Position numbers and translations under genes: made by a program. A DNA stretch of 64,000 nt from CAVYWD01 sp963772225 (lineage in GTDB: Bacteria; Myxococcota; Myxococcia; Myxococcales; UBA5297): positions 744,001 to 808,000 of the forward strand of contig CAVYWD010000001.1 in NCBI GenBank assembly GCA_963772225.1. Reading direction: 5' to 3'. The notes below the pieces were generated by a model. The model was not told the origin of the DNA and did no database searches. It saw only the letters and a list, made by a program, of their open reading frames with translations. Within the stretch, counting starts at the first letter, position 1, and the number at the start of each line of letters is the position of its first letter. Shown here one piece after another: positions 1 to 8,893 of the stretch.

Positions 1-1005
1 GGCGAAGGCTTCAAGTACATGCTGATCCTGATGAACAACGCCCGGCTGGGCGTGGGCTTCGAGGGCATCGGCCTCATCGAGAGCGCCACCCGAATGGCGG
101 CCGCGTACGCCTCGGAGCGGCGCTCGATGGGCAAGACGCTCGATCGGCACGAGATGATCGCCGACCTGCTGGACGAGATGCGCACCGACCTTCAGGGCCT
201 GCGGGCCCTCGCGTTCCGCGCCGCGGTGCACGAGGAGCTCTCGCAGAAGCTCCAGTTTGCGCAGCGCCTGGGCATCACGACCCCGCAGCGGGACGAGTTG
301 CGCCTCGCCTCGGAGCTGAAGCGCCACAAGCGCCTCGCCCGGCGGTACACGCCCTTGCTCAAGTACCTCTCCGCGGAGAAGGCAGTAGAGGCCGCGCGAC
401 GGAATCTGCAGATCCACGGCGGCTCGGGCTACATGCGCGAGTACGGGGCCGAGAAGCTGCTCCGCGACTCGCTCGTGCTGCCCATCTACGAGGGCACCTC
501 GCAGATCCAGGCGCTCATGGCCATGAAGGACGTGCTCTCGGGCATCACCGGGGCCCCCAAGGTCTTCGCGACCCGGCTGGCGCGGGCGCGCTGGCGCGCA
601 GCGGCCGGCGGCGACCTGCTCGAGCGGCGCGTCGCGAAGCTCCAGACCGCCTCGCTCTCGGCCCAGCAGTTCCTCATCACCCGCACCGCCGCTTCGAAGC
701 TCAAGACCCTGGCCGGCGTCCCCGTCTCCCAGTGGCGCGACCAGCTCACCCGGAGCTGGGACCCGAAGCGCGACTTCGCGCTGGCCATGCTCCACGCCGA
801 GCGCCTGACCAAGCTGCTCGCCGACGAGGCCATCGCGGAGATCCTGCTCGACCAGGCCCGCGCCTTCCCGGAGCGCCGCGAGGTCCTGGAGCGCTGGCTC
901 GACCGCGCCGAGGTCCGCGCCCACGCGCTCACCCATGAGATCACCACCACCGGGGGTCGGATCCTCTCGAGCCTCGCCGACCCGCGCGCGAAGGCGGCGG
1001 GCTAA
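1..1005 (+). CDS. Acyl-CoA dehydrogenase, C-terminal part (5' end outside window)
   Basis: FAD-dependent alpha,beta-dehydrogenation of acyl-CoA, the first step of beta-oxidation, in the cytoplasm. The reading frame is open from base 1, so the N-terminus lies to the left of the window. The visible 334 residues carry the C-terminal helical domain, with family stretches such as NNARLGVG near the start, QIHGGSGYMREYGAEKLLRD around residues 137-156 and IYEGTSQIQ around 162-170. In this family the Glu of the YEGT motif is usually the catalytic base. About 160 residues follow that motif, giving the extended C-terminal tail seen in larger bacterial acyl-CoA dehydrogenases. The stop is 3 nt before the next ATG, so this is the promoter-proximal visible gene of a fatty-acid operon. 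Substrate chain length cannot be read from the sequence. Confidence 0.93.
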   Translation, partial: GEGFKYMLILMNNARLGVGFEGIGLIESATRMAAAYASERRSMGKTLDRHEMIADLLDEMRTDLQGLRALAFRAAVHEELSQKLQFAQRLGITTPQRDELRLASELKRHKRLARRYTPLLKYLSAEKAVEAARRNLQIHGGSGYMREYGAEKLLRDSLVLPIYEGTSQIQALMAMKDVLSGITGAPKVFATRLARARWRAAAGGDLLERRVAKLQTASLSAQQFLITRTAASKLKTLAGVPVSQWRDQLTRSWDPKRDFALAMLHAERLTKLLADEAIAEILLDQARAFPERREVLERWLDRAEVRAHALTHEITTTGGRILSSLADPRAKAAG

Positions 1006-1008
1006 GCC

Positions 1009-1911
1009 ATGCGACTCGACCTCTACAAACACGTCCGGGAACAGGGACCGGGGCTTTCGGCCTTGGGGCGCCTCGCGCTGAGCTCGCTGCGACCGTCCGG
1101 GCGCGAGCCGGCCCGGGCGCCGGGCCCGTGGATCGAAGCGACGGTGGCGCCTCCCAGCCGCGCGCTGGTGCGCGACTACGTCCTCGAGAACGGCGGCGCG
1201 CCGGGCGACTGGGGCGACGAGCTGCCGCCCCACCTGTTCGCGCAGTTCGGCATCCCGCTCGCCATGCGGGTCATCGCGGGCCTTCCTTACCCAGTCCAGC
1301 GGACGCTCAACGCCGGCTGCGCCTGGAGGAAGCACGCCCCGCTCCCGAGCGGCGCGCCGCTCGACGTGCGCGCCCGCCTCGAGTCGCTCGAGGCCGACGG
1401 CAGCCGGGCCAAGGCCTCGGTGGCCATCGTCGCCGGGACGGCGAGCGCGCCCCGCGCCCTCGAGGCCGAGATGCGCGTCTACATTCCGCTCTCCCGCAAG
1501 CGCCCGAGCGCGAAGCGGACCGGAGAGCCCAAGCGCCAGGCGCCTTCGGTGCCGGCCGACGCGAAGCTCTTGGGCCAGCTGTCCCTCGGCGCTGGCGCCG
1601 GCGCGGCCTTCGCGGCGCTCACCGGGGACTTCAACCCAATCCACTGGCTCTGGCCGGCGGCGCGGCTCGCCGGCTTCAAGAGCTGCATCCTGCAGGGGTT
1701 CGCGATGCACGCGCGGGCGGTGGAGCGGCTCGGCGCGTCGCTGCCGGGCGGCGTGCGCTCGCTCGCGGGCGCCGACGTGAAGTTCGCGCGTCCCCTCCCG
1801 CTTCCCGCGCAGGTCGGCGTCTGGGCGAGCGGCCGCGATTTCTACCTCGGGCGCGCCGCGGGCGCCCCGGCGAACCTGATAGGCACTTACGACACGGAGG
1901 AGAGGTTATGA
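1009..1911 (+). CDS. MaoC-family acyl-CoA hydratase/dehydratase
   Basis: Probable (R)-specific enoyl-CoA hydratase of the hot-dog fold MaoC family, 300 aa. The C-terminal half has the hydratase motif GDFNPIHW (residues about 205-212), with the Asp and His expected for catalysis, followed by a G-F-A-M-H segment that lines the tunnel in this family. The N-terminal half looks like a degenerate second hot-dog repeat without the motif, as in double hot-dog members. It starts 3 nt after the acyl-CoA dehydrogenase stop, and its TGA overlaps the next ATG (ATGA). It is therefore translated together with a dehydrogenase and a thiolase and most simply supplies the hydration step of beta-oxidation. Confidence 0.85.
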   Translation: MRLDLYKHVREQGPGLSALGRLALSSLRPSGREPARAPGPWIEATVAPPSRALVRDYVLENGGAPGDWGDELPPHLFAQFGIPLAMRVIAGLPYPVQRTLNAGCAWRKHAPLPSGAPLDVRARLESLEADGSRAKASVAIVAGTASAPRALEAEMRVYIPLSRKRPSAKRTGEPKRQAPSVPADAKLLGQLSLGAGAGAAFAALTGDFNPIHWLWPAARLAGFKSCILQGFAMHARAVERLGASLPGGVRSLAGADVKFARPLPLPAQVGVWASGRDFYLGRAAGAPANLIGTYDTEERL

Positions 1912-3242
1912 ATGACGTCTTGGTCGCGCTGAGTGAGAACCCGACGACGCGAAAGCTGGGCACCCTGGTCGGAGTGCCCTTGCCCCAGAGCCTCAAGCGC
2001 GCGAAGGGCCCGTGGCGCGAGGCAGAGCTGTCGGGGCACCGCATCGCGGTGGGCGGCGGTCCCATCCTGTTCGGCGCCTTGCGCTCGTCCTTGCTCGAGG
2101 CGGGCGCCGAGCTGGTCGAGGTAGGTCCCGAGGGGGTCGACGGGCTGGTGTTCGACGCCAGCGCCCTCGCCGAGCCGTCGAGCCTGAGCGCCCTCCACGA
2201 GTTCTTCCACCCCGCCGTCGCCCGCCTGAACCGCAACGGCCGGGTGGTGGTCGTGGCGAAGCGCGCGGGCGCCAGCGGCTCGGCGGTGGCGGCGACGCAG
2301 GCGGCCCTCGACGGCTTCGTCCGCAGCCTCGCCAAGGAGGTCGGCCGACGCGGCTCCACCGCGAACCTCCTCTGGGTCGGCAAGGGCGCCGAGGCGCGGG
2401 TCGCCCCCGCCTTGCGGTTCTTGCTCTCGAGACGCTCGGCGTTCATCTCGGCCCAGCCGCTGTGGCTCAGCGCGGCCGTCCGCGCGGCGAGCCGCGTCCC
2501 CTTCGAGGCGCCGCTCGCCGGCAAGGTGGCGCTCGTCACTGGCGCCGCCAACGGCATCGGCGCGGCCACGGCCGCCGCTCTCGCGCGCGAGGGGGCGAAG
2601 GTGCTCTGCGTCGATCGGCCCAACGAGCAGGAGAAGCTCTCCGCCCTGGCGGCGAAGCTCGGGAACGGGTCTGCGGCCGTGCCCGCCGACCTCCTCGATG
2701 CCGGCGCCGAGGCGATGCTCGCGGAGGCAGTCGGGGCCGCGGGCGGCGTGGACGTGGTGGTGCACAACGCGGGCATCACCCGCGACAGGACCCTGGCCAA
2801 GATGTCGGCCGAGAAGTTCGACGAGGTCATCGCGGTCAACCTGCTCGCCGTGATGAAGATCGACCGAGCGCTGCTGCCGCACCTGCGCGACGAAAGCCGC
2901 GTGATCTGCCTGTCGTCGGTCGGCGGCATCGCCGGCAACGTCGGCCAGACCAACTACGCGGCGTCGAAGGCGGGGCTCTTGGGCTTTGTCGCGGCGGAGT
3001 CGGCGGAGCTCGCGCCCCGCGGCATCGCAGTGAACGCCGTCGCGCCGGGCTTCATCGAGACGCGCATGGTGTCCACCATGCCGCTCATGGTGCGCGAGGC
3101 GGCGCGCCGGCTCGCGGCGCTCAACCAGGGAGGCCGGCCCGAGGACGTGGCGGAGGCCATCACCTTCCTCGCGAGCCCTGGAGCCCACGGCCTCACCGGC
3201 CGCCACCTTCGGGTCTGCGGCGGAGCGCTCATCGGCGCCTGA
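1908..3242 (+). CDS. High-molecular-weight FabG-like 3-oxoacyl-ACP/CoA reductase
   Basis: NAD(P)-dependent short-chain dehydrogenase, 444 aa. Ordinary FabG is about 245 aa. Here an N-terminal domain of about 200 residues with a degenerate nucleotide-binding fold precedes a complete SDR domain starting near residue 205. The SDR domain shows the TGAANGIG cofactor motif at about 212-219, the NAG motif (HNAGITRD), the catalytic Ser in SSVGG and the YAASK Tyr/Lys pair near 351-355. This two-domain layout is that of mycobacterial FabG4-type reductases, which act on CoA substrates with NADH. The start is the ATG overlapping the upstream stop as ATGA, preceded by GGAGGAGAGG. By context it should oxidise or reduce 3-hydroxyacyl/3-oxoacyl-CoA between the hydratase and the thiolase. 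Confidence 0.88.
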   Translation: MNDVLVALSENPTTRKLGTLVGVPLPQSLKRAKGPWREAELSGHRIAVGGGPILFGALRSSLLEAGAELVEVGPEGVDGLVFDASALAEPSSLSALHEFFHPAVARLNRNGRVVVVAKRAGASGSAVAATQAALDGFVRSLAKEVGRRGSTANLLWVGKGAEARVAPALRFLLSRRSAFISAQPLWLSAAVRAASRVPFEAPLAGKVALVTGAANGIGAATAAALAREGAKVLCVDRPNEQEKLSALAAKLGNGSAAVPADLLDAGAEAMLAEAVGAAGGVDVVVHNAGITRDRTLAKMSAEKFDEVIAVNLLAVMKIDRALLPHLRDESRVICLSSVGGIAGNVGQTNYAASKAGLLGFVAAESAELAPRGIAVNAVAPGFIETRMVSTMPLMVREAARRLAALNQGGRPEDVAEAITFLASPGAHGLTGRHLRVCGGALIGA

Positions 3243-3373
3243 CCGCCTCCCCAGCGAGCGGCGCCGCGCCGTCCCGGCGCCGCTCCAAGGCCTTCGCGAA
3301 ACGCTCGCTCCCCCGGGGTGCATCTCGCCGGTCGGCTCGCCTTCCAAACCTCACCTCAAAGGACCTAAGGCCC

Positions 3374-4663
3374 ATGAGCTCCATTCGCCGCGTCGCCGTC
3401 GTCGGCGGCAACCGCATCCCCTTCGCTCGCTCGAACACCGCCTATTCGCAGGCCACCAATCAAGAGATGTTGACCGCGGCGCTCCAGGGCCTCGTCGACC
3501 GCTTCGACTTGCACGGCGTCCGCTTGGGCGAGGTCGCCGGCGGCGCGGTGATGAAGCACTCGCGCGACTTCAACCTGGTGCGCGAGTCGGCGCTGTCCAC
3601 CACCCTCTCGCCCGAGACGCCGGCGTTCGACCTGCAGCAGGCCTGTGGCACCGGCCTGGAAGCCCTGATGATCGTCGCCAACAAGATCGCCCTCGGCCAC
3701 ATCGACTGCGGCATCGGCGGCGGCGTGGACACGACGTCCGACGCGCCCATCGGCATCAACGAGAAGATGCGCGAGATCCTCCTCGAGGCCAACCGGGCGA
3801 AGACGACCGGGAAGCGGCTCGCGGCGATGGCCAAGCTCCGCCCTGCCATGCTGGTCAAGCCGGCCATCCCGAAGAACGCGGAGCCCCGCACCGGCTACTC
3901 CATGGGCGAGCACGGCGAGCTGATGGCTCGCGAGTGGCGAATCCTTCGGGAAGATCAAGACCAGCTCGCGCTCGCCAGCCACAAGAACCTGTCGCGCGCG
4001 TATGATGAGGGCTTCTTCAGCGACCTGATGAGCCCGTTCAAGGGCCTCGCCCGCGACAACCTCCTGCGCCCCGACCTTTCCATCGAGAAGCTGCGCTCGC
4101 TGAAGCCCTGCTTCGACCGGAAGATCGCCCCTGGGCAGGGCACGCTGACCCCCGGCAACTCCACCTCGTTGACGGACGGCGCCTCCGCCGCACTGCTCGC
4201 GAGCGAGGCCTGGGCCAAGGAGCGCGGCCTGCCCATCCTGGCCTATTTGACCTTCAGCGAGGTGGCGGCCGTCGACTTCTTCAAGAAGAAAGAGGGCCTC
4301 TTGATGGCGCCGGTGTACGCCGTTTCTCGAATGCTCGCGCGCGCCGGGCTCACCTTGCAGGACTTCGACTATTACGAGATCCACGAGGCATTCGCCGGAC
4401 AGGTGCTGTGCAATCTGAAAGCCTGGGAAGACGAACAGTATTGCAAGGAACGCCTGGGCTTGAACGCGCCGCTGGGGGCAATCGACCGGGCGAAGCTCAA
4501 CGTCAAAGGCAGCTCGCTCGCGGTGGGGCACCCTTTCGCGGCCACGGGCGCCCGCATCGTCGCCGGCCTTGCCAAGATGCTGTCGCAGAAAGGCTCCGGG
4601 CGCGGCCTCATCTCCATTTGCGCGGCCGGCGGCCAAGGCGTGGCGGCCATCCTCGAGCGCTAG
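3374..4663 (+). CDS. fadI: Acetyl-CoA C-acyltransferase (FadI-like thiolase)
   Basis: Degradative thiolase of 429 aa cleaving 3-oxoacyl-CoA to acetyl-CoA and a shortened acyl-CoA. The nucleophile is Cys91 in QQACGTGLEA. The other active-site parts are HEAFAGQ (His337), GHPFAATGAR (His386) and the C-terminal CAAGGQG (Cys416), so the enzyme looks catalytically complete. The start is the ATG at 3374, which opens directly into the conserved N-terminal strand. It follows the reductase after about 130 nt on the same strand and is the last gene of the fatty-acid operon. The length and the inserted loop after TTSDAP fit the FadI/trifunctional-beta branch better than PhaA/AtoB, but the symbol is by resemblance only. 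Confidence 0.9.
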   Translation: MSSIRRVAVVGGNRIPFARSNTAYSQATNQEMLTAALQGLVDRFDLHGVRLGEVAGGAVMKHSRDFNLVRESALSTTLSPETPAFDLQQACGTGLEALMIVANKIALGHIDCGIGGGVDTTSDAPIGINEKMREILLEANRAKTTGKRLAAMAKLRPAMLVKPAIPKNAEPRTGYSMGEHGELMAREWRILREDQDQLALASHKNLSRAYDEGFFSDLMSPFKGLARDNLLRPDLSIEKLRSLKPCFDRKIAPGQGTLTPGNSTSLTDGASAALLASEAWAKERGLPILAYLTFSEVAAVDFFKKKEGLLMAPVYAVSRMLARAGLTLQDFDYYEIHEAFAGQVLCNLKAWEDEQYCKERLGLNAPLGAIDRAKLNVKGSSLAVGHPFAATGARIVAGLAKMLSQKGSGRGLISICAAGGQGVAAILER

Positions 4664-4759
4664 AGCGCCCGCGAGCTGGGAAAGCGTCGCGTGCTCAAGG
4701 TCCAAGACCTCGACGACCCCTGCTCGGGCGCAAAGCGACCCGTGGACACCGAGCTCTCA

Positions 4760-4910
4760 GCCGGCCCGAAAGCCGGCCTGCGCCGAGCTGTTCTTCGAGG
4801 AAAGGACCCGTTCGAGCTCGAGCGGCGCGCTCACATATTCAGCGAAAGGCGAATGACCCAGCCGGCTTCAGCCGGCTTTGTATGCGTTGCCGGGCTCTTG
4901 AGGGCCCGGC
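4760..4910. terminator. Cluster of GC hairpins between convergent genes
   Basis: Three inverted repeats lie between the thiolase (+) and the OmpW gene (-): GCCGGC/GCCGGC at 4760-4777 with a 6-nt loop, GCCGGC/GCCGGC at 4861-4876 with a 4-nt loop, and GCCGGGC/GCCCGGC at 4889-4910 with an 8-nt loop. The position between converging genes suggests transcription termination in both directions. No clean U-tract follows, so intrinsic termination is an inference. Confidence 0.45.
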
Positions 4911-4952
4911 TGGCGCCCATTGCCTCACTTTTCGCCGTTCAAGGACGATCAT

Positions 4953-5831
4953 CTAAAGATCCATCCCAACGCCAATTTGGGCAATGATCGGATCGACGGG
5001 CATATGAACGACGTTGTCGCCGACCCTCGCCGCGCCGTAGAGCGGCAGGCTGGGCAGCTGCACCCAGATGTCCCTCACCGTGGCCGTGACGTCGAGGCCC
5101 CCGATGTACTTGAAGTCGGCCGTGACGAAGAAGGAATCCGCGAATCGCACTTCGGTTCCCGCCTGCACGACCCAGCCGAGCTTGGGCGGAATAGCCACCT
5201 TCGGCGTGGAGACGCTGGAGAGGGTCGGGTTCGTGATCTTCGCGTCCAGCACCAGCATGGCGCAGGCGCCCGCGCCGAGGTAGGGGCGAAAGCGGGAATC
5301 GGGGAAGAACCGGTACACCGCGGTCAACACCGGAGGAAGCACCTTCACTTCGCCCAGGTCGCTCCCGAGCGCAGGCACTCCTGTCGGCAAGCTGTTGAGC
5401 GCTTTGGGAGCGATCGAGGTGTCGGCGAGAGTGCCCCCTGCATACATCTTTTGTACGAAGGGAAACGCGAGAATGGTCTCGATGGACAGCTGCCGATTCA
5501 GAATGGGCGGCGCATATCCGACGGTCACCGCGAACATCATCTTGCTTCCCAAGCTCGCCGAAGAGCCGGCGATGGGCCCGTCGGTCAACCCCGAAAGGCG
5601 AGCCATCGGGCTCACGTTCGTCAGCTCCACCTCTCCGCTGCGCCCGGTGGGAGCCATGAGGAGCCCCCCGAGCCGGAAGGAGAAGCCGGTTCGGTCGCTT
5701 CGCGGCGCGGGGGCGTCGCTCGAGGCGATCACCCCTTCAGTCGAGGAAGGCGCCGTCGCCTCGGCGAGCGCGCTCTCGGCCAACGAGAGGCTCAGGGCGA
5801 CCGTCCAAGACCATCGAAGGGCGGAGCTCAT
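4953..5831 (-). CDS. OmpW-family outer-membrane beta-barrel protein
   Basis: 292 aa with an N-terminal signal peptide (basic start, hydrophobic run to about residue 22, Ala-rich cleavage region). Alternating beta strands follow, including YRFFPDSRFRPYLGAG and VQAGTEVRFADSFFVTADFKYI, and the chain ends in a short strand after IIAQIGVG. This is the OmpW/AlkL pattern: a small eight-stranded barrel that passes hydrophobic molecules through the outer membrane. Its ATG overlaps the stop of the large lipoprotein gene by 4 nt, so it is the last gene of a three-gene unit under a TetR gene. Next to a beta-oxidation operon, uptake of a hydrophobic carbon source is an attractive but unproven role. Confidence 0.8.
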   Translation of the reverse strand: MSSALRWSWTVALSLSLAESALAEATAPSSTEGVIASSDAPAPRSDRTGFSFRLGGLLMAPTGRSGEVELTNVSPMARLSGLTDGPIAGSSASLGSKMMFAVTVGYAPPILNRQLSIETILAFPFVQKMYAGGTLADTSIAPKALNSLPTGVPALGSDLGEVKVLPPVLTAVYRFFPDSRFRPYLGAGACAMLVLDAKITNPTLSSVSTPKVAIPPKLGWVVQAGTEVRFADSFFVTADFKYIGGLDVTATVRDIWVQLPSLPLYGAARVGDNVVHMPVDPIIAQIGVGMDL

Positions 5832-8800
5832 CGGTTCAGGGGCCCGGCGAGGGTGACGCGCATCTCTCCGGCGGGGATTCGGAGATCGATGCTGCCCGGC
5901 AGGAGCAGCGCCGAGATGTTCACCGTCAGTGTGACGTCGGCGAGGCTCCGGAGCGCGATGTCCATTCTCCCGTCAGGCCGGAACGTCACCGGCCCCTTGA
6001 GCGTCACGCTCAGCTTCTTGCTGGCGAGGTCGTGCGTCGCGAGCGGGATGGAGAGGTCCGGCGCGTCGAAGTACAGCTCCTGGCGGATCACGAATTCGGG
6101 GGAAGCGGAGCCCGGCTCGCGGAGGATGTAGCCGAGAATCGGCGCCCCCATTTCGCGGAGCCGCATCACCATCATGCCGGTCGGCAGGTTGTTGATGGGG
6201 ATGAGGCCCAGCGCGGTCGTGTTCATGGACGTGGACGTGCCGAGGATGGTGCTCGGATAGACCTGAACCTCGACGCACGGGTTGGCCGCGGTCGACGGAT
6301 TGCCCTGCGCGTCCAAGGGACAGCTCGCGAGCGGGCCGCGGACGGAGACCGGCAGGGTCGCCGTGAGGTACGAGCAGACCTGCTGCCCCGGCCTGGCCGG
6401 GAGGCAGTCGGCCCCACCGAGGCTCGCGTTGGTGATGATGCCGCTGTGCCCGGCGATCTCCATGACAACCCGGTTCGCGTCGTTCGCCTGCTCCGCGGCG
6501 TCGAGGGTCCCATCCCCGCTCTGGTCGGCCGCGGGGTCGCTGGCCAGGGGTTGAAAGGTGTCGAAGGTCGCCGGGGCGCCCTGGAAGTCGATCACCACGT
6601 CGGGGCCGCCGCCCGCATCGCTGCCCGCGCCGCTCAGCGGGTCGGTGTTGAGCGGCTTGCCGTTGCGCCCGCAGACCTCTCCCGTGCCGCACGAGGCGTT
6701 CCCGCCTCCGACCAAGGTGAGGCGATAGGACGCGCCCGGGACCCAGGGCTTGTTCGCGACGAAGCGGACCGCGCGGTCGCGCTTCACCAGAGAGCCTTCG
6801 ACCGCCGCCGCGCACTGGCCGTTCGCGCCCAGGCTCTCCACCCGGAAGCTGCCCTGCCCGCACGCCGCCCCCAAGCTCAGCGACGCGGGGTCGATGGCCT
6901 GGCTGAACTGGGCGAGGATGTCCCGGTTCGCGGGGAGCGTGAACGGAAGGTAGCCCGTGTCCGACGGCTTCCCTCCCGCACAGTGGCCGGGCGAGGCGGC
7001 GCTGACGCCGGTCAGGGCGCAGGGCGCGCCCGGCGTCAAGGCGGTGAGGATGGGCGCGGCCGCTTGGCCAGCGGTGCTCGCCGCGGTGGTGAACGAGAGC
7101 GAGCCTCCGGCGACGGGCGCGCCGCTCATCGACCGGAGCCCTGAGTAGCTGAGGGCGATGACCGCGCCCTCCGCGAGCCGGCGCGACGGCGCGATGACCA
7201 CGGTCGTGCCCTCCAGCCGCGGGTGGGTGGCGACGACGGCCGAGCCCTCGGTGAGCGTGAGCTCGACGCCGTCGCGAATGCGGGCGGGGTCGAGCGGCGC
7301 GGAGAAGTTGAGCTCGACCGGGTCCGCCGGCGAGACGCCCTTCGCGCCATCGGCCGGGAAGGAGGAGACGAGCGCGGGCGCCGCGAGCGCCGGCACTGGC
7401 GCCTTCGCGCCGGTTCGCAGCCTGAGCGCCAAGGCCACTGGGGCGGTGTCGACGCCCATGAGATCGAACTCCAGCGCGCCGACGCTGTCGATGGCGAGCT
7501 GGTCGCCGTCGAGCGTCGAGAGCCCGGTGAGGTGAACGCCCATCACCGTCTGGGTCGCGACGGTGTTCCCGCGGGCGTCCTCGCCGGAGATGACCGCGTC
7601 CATGGTGAATTCGACCGCGGTGGGCGCCTGGGCGTCGTCGGGCTCCTGGTCTGGGCTGCGGAAGGGATTGCGCCGGAGGAAGCCGACCGCGTCGGTCAGC
7701 ATCATGAAGTGCAGCGTCCCGGTCTGGAGCGCCGCGTCCACGGCGCCGCCCAGGCGCACGACCAGCGGCGTGAGGTCGAGCCTCTGGCCGCGCCGGAGGA
7801 TCATGGGGATGGGCGTCCCCATGACTTGCGGATTGCCGGCCAGCGCCTCGAGCCCGCCGGCCATCACCCCCATCGCGTTGCTCCCGACGAGCTGCGACGA
7901 GAGCACGTTGGAGTTCACCGGCATCGCCCCTAATCTCGAGGTGGGCTGCCCGACGCCGTCGGTCCAAGCAGGCTCCACGTCGAGTTCCAGGGGATAGAGG
8001 CCTTCGTTGGGCACGGCCGTGCGCCGAGGCGTGAGCTTGAGCGAGACGGGCGCGATGGGCTCGCCGCCCAAGTCGTGCACCGCGGCGGTGAGCTGCAGCT
8101 CATAGCCTTCTCCGGCGTCGAGCGCTTGCGCCTGCTGGAACGTCAGGTGGACCCCTTGGGCGATGATCACGCCCTCGACCGGGGTGCCGTCAGCCGAGCG
8201 GACGAGCCGTGCAGCCGTGGTCGTGACCGTGGTCGGATCGAGCGGCTCCGAGAACAGCAGGCGGATCGGCGCCTCGCTGAGGAACGGCAGCGGGCTGGTC
8301 CCGTCGGCGTTGAGGGGCGAGCCGTTCACCGTCAGCACCGTCGCCGCCTGCCCTCCGAGAGCCCGAGTGCTCCGGGCGTGAAAGGTGAGGAGCGGCCCCT
8401 GCGCAGAGAGGTTCGTGGCGCCCGGCAGCAGCGTCGGCAGCGCCCAAACCCGGTAGGTGGCGCCGGGAGCGAGGCGAGCGACCGGAGCGAAGGCTAAGGT
8501 CGCCCCCTCGACGGCCAGCGCGCCTGAGACGAAGCCGTCCGGCCCTTCCACGCAGAAATCCCCGCTCACCTGGCCGCCCGACTTCGAGCAGGCGCCGTTC
8601 GGCGCTGCCGGCAGGACCGCTGAGAACGTGAGTGCGATGCGCGCCCCGAGCGGCACGTCGTACTGCCCGTCGCCCGGGTAGCTGAAGACGACGCCAGGGC
8701 CGGGCGGGTCGAGCTGCAGGTGGACTGCCTGGTTCGCGGAAGAAAGCGAGTCACACCCCGCGGTCCAGAGGACGACCGAGACGGCGCCCGCCATCGCAGC

Positions 8801-8893
8801 GGCCGACCGAGGCAGCCCCGGCGCGCGAAGGCGAAGCGCCTCTGCCGAGGGGGCGCGCCCAGGCCCCCTCCGGTCGATGCCTTGGATGCTCAT
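5828..8893 (-). CDS. Large Ig-like (Big_5-type) repeat surface lipoprotein
   Basis: About 1021 aa. The start taken is the ATG at 8893, which overlaps the TetR stop as ATGA; in-frame sequence upstream is inside the TetR gene. A signal segment near residues 30-50 ends in WTAGC, a weak lipobox, so a lipid-anchored Cys near residue 51 is likely. The body has at least three Ig-like modules of the kind that open with a P-x-D-G/P-A-x-G-V signature and an F-S-x-P/A-L-D strand, for example near residues 66-170, 190-300 and 520-630. A Cys-rich module and a C-terminal beta region with LRIPAGEMRVTLAGP follow. The function is unknown. The build suggests an outer-surface structural or adhesive protein co-produced with the OmpW barrel. 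Confidence 0.75.
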   Translation of the reverse strand: MSIQGIDRRGPGRAPSAEALRLRAPGLPRSAAAMAGAVSVVLWTAGCDSLSSANQAVHLQLDPPGPGVVFSYPGDGQYDVPLGARIALTFSAVLPAAPNGACSKSGGQVSGDFCVEGPDGFVSGALAVEGATLAFAPVARLAPGATYRVWALPTLLPGATNLSAQGPLLTFHARSTRALGGQAATVLTVNGSPLNADGTSPLPFLSEAPIRLLFSEPLDPTTVTTTAARLVRSADGTPVEGVIIAQGVHLTFQQAQALDAGEGYELQLTAAVHDLGGEPIAPVSLKLTPRRTAVPNEGLYPLELDVEPAWTDGVGQPTSRLGAMPVNSNVLSSQLVGSNAMGVMAGGLEALAGNPQVMGTPIPMILRRGQRLDLTPLVVRLGGAVDAALQTGTLHFMMLTDAVGFLRRNPFRSPDQEPDDAQAPTAVEFTMDAVISGEDARGNTVATQTVMGVHLTGLSTLDGDQLAIDSVGALEFDLMGVDTAPVALALRLRTGAKAPVPALAAPALVSSFPADGAKGVSPADPVELNFSAPLDPARIRDGVELTLTEGSAVVATHPRLEGTTVVIAPSRRLAEGAVIALSYSGLRSMSGAPVAGGSLSFTTAASTAGQAAAPILTALTPGAPCALTGVSAASPGHCAGGKPSDTGYLPFTLPANRDILAQFSQAIDPASLSLGAACGQGSFRVESLGANGQCAAAVEGSLVKRDRAVRFVANKPWVPGASYRLTLVGGGNASCGTGEVCGRNGKPLNTDPLSGAGSDAGGGPDVVIDFQGAPATFDTFQPLASDPAADQSGDGTLDAAEQANDANRVVMEIAGHSGIITNASLGGADCLPARPGQQVCSYLTATLPVSVRGPLASCPLDAQGNPSTAANPCVEVQVYPSTILGTSTSMNTTALGLIPINNLPTGMMVMRLREMGAPILGYILREPGSASPEFVIRQELYFDAPDLSIPLATHDLASKKLSVTLKGPVTFRPDGRMDIALRSLADVTLTVNISALLLPGSIDLRIPAGEMRVTLAGPLNR